From assembly GCA_019914995.1 (NCBI GenBank), contig CM034135.1, positions 6,016,501-6,080,500 on the forward strand: a stretch of DNA of 64,000 nucleotides, written 5' to 3'. Under the pieces are notes generated by a model. That model searched no databases. It had not been told where the DNA came from and worked only from the letters and a program-made list of their open reading frames with translations. Below are positions 60,806 through 64,000 of this stretch, in pieces; the first letter of the stretch is position 1; each line of letters opens with the position of its first letter. The translations under genes and the position numbers were made by a program. Source of the DNA: Acanthochlamys bracteata (Eukaryota > Streptophyta > Magnoliopsida > Pandanales > Velloziaceae).

Positions 60806-62140
60806 TCAGGCAGTAGATGTACATGGTTCACGGGCGATCCCGACACGAGCATTCGGAATATCGAAAAGGACACGGTGGTTCTGCTGCTGCATACTTGCGA
60901 TCACATTCAGTACGGAGTTCACATTATCAGGCGCTGCAGCCATGGCAAGACAAGTGATGCTTCCTGCTGTGCTGTGGATCATAGTGTTCTCCGGCGGCAG
61001 AGTCATGTTCATTCTGCTGAACATGAATGTGATCGCCGGAGGAGTTATCGGCCCATTGTAGCACGTATCAAACCCGCCTAGTGAAGTTACAGGTGCTTTC
61101 ACACGCCGCCGGAACTCGTCCCTGACTGCAGTGTAAAGCGGCGCAACAAGGCGGGTGAACATGGTACCGGAATCAATGATTGTCCCAGCACCAGTGCTTG
61201 GATTAAAAGCGAGCGCCGAAGGTGGCACGGTGACCACCCGGCGTCCGACACGGACGGCGATCATGTTGACGTAATAGATAGATGGACGGTGAGCGCTGGA
61301 GAGAAGCGGCGTCGTCTTGATTCTAACAGGCTGCCCCACCGGACCAAGACGTAGCGAGCCGGAGAAATTGAGTGAACGAATGCTTGGGAGACAGTAGGAG
61401 AACGTGCCGGAGTACAGAGACCCCGCTTGCGAAAGCAACGATGTGGGACCACGGCCTAGGCCGAGGAGTCCCTGCGGCGGAACGGAATTAGCGGCAGTGA
61501 CTTGCTTCAGGCAGCCGAATGTATAGCTCGGCACGTTGTCCGCAGCGAGGGAGAGAGAGTCTTGTGAGATAGAAGCGAGCATAGTTGAACTACCATAGGT
61601 TAAATTGAAGGCGCATGCAGTAGAGCCGGCTGGGCAAGTTGGGTTGGGGAACTGCCCGCACCTTGGAGATCCACAAGAAACGGGTTTAAATGTTGTCGAA
61701 CGTGACGGAGAGAATGTACCGGTAGACGCTGGGCAACCAGAGCACGCCGTGCATGGAATCCATGCAGCGTCGCTGCTAGTGTCAAGAGACACCAGCATAG
61801 GCTGCGGTGGAGTTCCAAAGCTTGCACGAACTACATATGTCGTCGTCTGCAACAGCTGTCGTCCGGAAGCAATTGGCACAATGGTTTTTTTCTTTCCAGG
61901 GCCAGCAACGGCGAGAGAAACCAAGTAGGCAAACCTGGCGGCATCGTTGCGGAGTGTTTCATCCCATGTCGGTGGCGCAGGGTCTGTTGGACGGAGAGGG
62001 GAACACGGGCCGTAAGCATGGATGATGCTTAGAGTAGATCCGGTGTCGCGCTGCGGCGAACAGGATGCAGCGGCCATGGCAAGAAGCTGCAGAAAAGCTG
62101 CTGCAGATAGTGCGAGGCAGAGAAGTCCGTGGCCCGCCAT
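60806..62140 (-). CDS. Secreted aspartic protease, AED3/nepenthesin-like (A1B), intronless
   Basis: A single 444-residue frame on the minus strand. Residues 6-27 form a typical signal peptide, so the product enters the secretory pathway, probably to the apoplast. A propeptide follows (SIIHAYGPCSPL near 38-49). The mature domain starts around YVVRASFGTPPQ (102-113) and has the first active site in SLDTSSDAAWIPC (Asp120), a cysteine-rich nepenthesin-type insert (CTACSGCP, CGSPRCGQF), the flap TYGSSTML near 181, FSYCLPS near 247 and the second site IIDSGTMFTRL (Asp323). The DTS form of the first triad is usual in the AED3 group rather than a defect. The C-terminal GIAREPC ending is complete. The start is the first ATG giving a signal peptide; there is no earlier in-frame ATG nearby. 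The gene is much richer in G+C than anything around it. Confidence 0.93.
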   Translation of the reverse strand: MAGHGLLCLALSAAAFLQLLAMAAASCSPQRDTGSTLSIIHAYGPCSPLRPTDPAPPTWDETLRNDAARFAYLVSLAVAGPGKKKTIVPIASGRQLLQTTTYVVRASFGTPPQPMLVSLDTSSDAAWIPCTACSGCPASTGTFSPSRSTTFKPVSCGSPRCGQFPNPTCPAGSTACAFNLTYGSSTMLASISQDSLSLAADNVPSYTFGCLKQVTAANSVPPQGLLGLGRGPTSLLSQAGSLYSGTFSYCLPSIRSLNFSGSLRLGPVGQPVRIKTTPLLSSAHRPSIYYVNMIAVRVGRRVVTVPPSALAFNPSTGAGTIIDSGTMFTRLVAPLYTAVRDEFRRRVKAPVTSLGGFDTCYNGPITPPAITFMFSRMNMTLPPENTMIHSTAGSITCLAMAAAPDNVNSVLNVIASMQQQNHRVLFDIPNARVGIAREPCTSTA

Positions 62141-62221
62141 TGTTATGCGAACCAAGCGCGTTACCTGTGGAGTCTTGGGTAATGCTGTGAACTGTGGTAC
62201 TCTACTACTGAGCTAGCTAGG

Positions 62222-62230
62222 TTTATATAG
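62222..62230 (-). promoter_or_regulatory. TATA box of the aspartic protease gene
   Basis: On the minus strand, GTCTATATAAACC lies about 85 bases before the ATG, which puts the transcription start near 62195. An AGCTAGCT word sits between them. Confidence 0.6.
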
Positions 62231-62259
62231 ACTTATATTTTGCAAAACCGACGCTCTTC

Positions 62260-63115
62260 GTGCAACAACTTTAGATCTAGCGGTATTCTGAATTTCGTGT
62301 GTTCTTTTTTAACTAAAAATAAATTATGAAATAGTAATTTTTTTCTTTCTTAAAGTAAGTTTTAAAGAAATTATTAAGTAATTAATTATAAAATAATTAT
62401 TTAAAGTCAGTGTATTTGTTTGCCAAAAAATTAATAGTAACTTTTGTAGTTTAAAATAAATACAAAAATCTACCTAAACTTAGTTTTTGAAGGAAGAAAT
62501 TGTATTCTAATAAAAATAACAAGGCCTACTACGCTAAAGTGATCTTTTTAAAAACAAGCTAAAGAATGTATTTTTGATGAATGAGTGATAAGATAAAAAA
62601 TTAATTCTAATATTTAATAATAAAAATAAATTTTTATTTTTAATTATTTATAAAAGTAAGAAATTTTTTAGAAGTGACCGGAGATGGTGGAGCTTAGTTA
62701 GTAGCGTAATTCAAATATTCAAAACTCCAATATTTCATCAGATAAAGTTTCAAATTATTTCTATATCCAAAAATATAGATTAAATTTAAGATTATATTTT
62801 CAAATTAATATGCTTCACTTTTAATTTAGTTTAAAAAATAATGTTAAAATTTATTTTCAACTCATTTTAATAAATAATGAAAATATAAAATTAAACACCA
62901 ATTTAATTTATATTTAAAATATTTTACTTTTCATATTTTATTTTTGTAAAATTTATTTATGTGTATTTGAAACATTTTTTATCCGAAATTCACTTCAGTC
63001 AGATTTGAATTCTGACGGTAAACAAACAGATAAAGCAAGTGGAAAATTTCGGACGTAAGAAACCTCTTTCTGCTCAAACCAAACATATTCGAATTATATA
63101 GTACTAAGGTTCTAC
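62260..63115. other. AT-rich upstream region of the protease gene
   Basis: No gene. 62700-62960 has the same TTTCAAATT / CACTTTTAATT word pattern as 12.7-12.9 kb, probably a decayed MITE; the rest is simple A/T-rich sequence. Confidence 0.35.
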
Positions 63116-63119
63116 TAGT

Positions 63120-63320
63120 AAGTGCCTTCATTTTTAATTATATATCTTTTGATAAAATTTTTATATATATATAAATTTTTCAAAATTTTAAAAATACAAA
63201 AATTTTATATCATAATATTTATTATATTATTAATTATTATTATTTATTAAAATATTTTATATTTTTTAAATATTTAAAATATTTTTATTTCAAAATTTAT
63301 TTAAAAAATTCCTCTCAGGC
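63120..63320. repeat. AT-rich MITE family copy (worn)
   Basis: The interior word order follows the dispersed family, with edges near AAGTGCCTTC and ATTCCTCTCAGGC. Confidence 0.35.
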
Positions 63321-63327
63321 ATCCTCT

Positions 63328-64000
63328 AAATCTTTAGGTTCTCTCTAACCACTGCATGGTTTTTATAGGTTAGAAAGAGTAAGATTAAGCTCATAAAGAC
63401 CAAAAAAATTCGAAGTTTTAATAACATCGTACGTTTCTAACTTTCATTTTCAGTAACTCTTTTCTTTTGGAATTAAGAGGGTTAGGGGCTGTTGTTTGGC
63501 TGAAGTGGTTCAGCTCAATTTTATTTTATTTTATTTTCATACATATTTTAATATTTTTTTAATACTTTAAAAAAAATTTTATTTAAAATGTATAAAGTAT
63601 AAAAGTTTTATATTATAAATTATTATTATTTATTATTATAAAATTCTTAAAATAAAAAAATATTTTTCAAAATAATATAAAAATATTTTATGATATAAAA
63701 GATTTCCATTTTATATGTAATCTCAAACCATCAATAACTAATTTTAACTCTAAATCTTTAAGCTCTATCTAAGCACTGCATGGTTTTTATAGGTTAGAAA
63801 GAGGGTTAGGGCTGTTGTCTGGCTGAGTGGTTCAGCTCCATCTTATTTTATTTTATTTCATTCATATTTTTTAATAGTTTTTTATATTTAAAAAAATTAT
63901 TTAAAATGGATAAAGTATAAAAAATTTATATTATGAAATTTTATTATTATTTATGTTTATTAAAATTTTTGAATAAAAATAAAATTTATTTCTTAAAATA
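63328..64000. repeat. Partial tandem duplication, about 420 bp offset
   Basis: A segment with ACTGCATGGTTTTTATAGG and TTAGAAAGAG occurs at 63350-63380 and again at 63774-63804. Both copies continue with AGGGTTAGG-GCTGTTG and TGGTTCAGCTC and an A/T tail. The first copy has an extra piece of about 95 bases at 63381-63476. The second copy runs off the window. Confidence 0.6.

Noticed and set aside
61605-62025. Plus-strand frames over the protease gene
   Set aside because: They are shadows caused by its high G+C; no motif or start context supports them.

Overview
This window is nuclear DNA from a flowering plant. It is strongly AT-rich, with long intergenic stretches, GT-AG introns, plant gene families and many small DNA transposons. 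The one large intronless gene (aspartic protease, about 60.8-62.1 kb) is far richer in G+C than its surroundings. That pattern is common in monocots, so a non-grass monocot is my guess, but the sequence does not prove it. Everything here was read by eye, with no database search.

Only three host genes look complete: a strictosidine-synthase-like beta-propeller protein (plus strand, three exons, 19164-22920), a type-A two-component response regulator of cytokinin signalling (minus strand, five exons, 30096-31550), and a secreted AED3/nepenthesin-like aspartic protease (minus strand, single exon, 60806-62140). They have no evident functional link.

Layout. 1-11.8 kb: a degenerate tandem array on the minus strand in which the same small exon-like blocks recur behind one leader exon at about 11.77-11.95 kb. 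12-19 kb: gene-poor DNA with many AT-rich MITEs and one hAT-like element. 19.1-22.9 kb: the strictosidine-synthase-like gene, its first intron filled with MITEs. 23.0-28.6 kb: a Tourist-type MITE, then a decayed PIF/Harbinger element with transposase and MYB/SANT-like genes. 30.1-31.7 kb: the response regulator. 33-37.9 kb: gene-poor. 37.9-45.2 kb: a full-length PIF/Harbinger element (7.26 kb, TSD TCA) with decayed MYB and transposase genes, a telomere-like minisatellite in its 5' intron and a separate minus-strand transcription unit at its right end. 46.2-47.1 kb: a broken fragment of an ICE1/SCREAM-type bHLH gene next to a Harbinger-like end. 49.3-57.6 kb: a second degenerate tandem array behind a CpG-rich start, split by a 3.33 kb TIR element (52605-55938) that carries pieces of two unrelated host genes, a KH-domain RNA-binding protein and a receptor-type kinase. 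58-59.2 kb: a tRNA-like SINE and a roughly 80-100 bp minisatellite. 60.8-62.2 kb: the protease. 62.3-64 kb: AT-rich repeats.

The main themes are repeated PIF/Harbinger activity, including likely capture of host gene pieces, and two loci where one promoter-like region is followed by many decayed copies of exon-like units.
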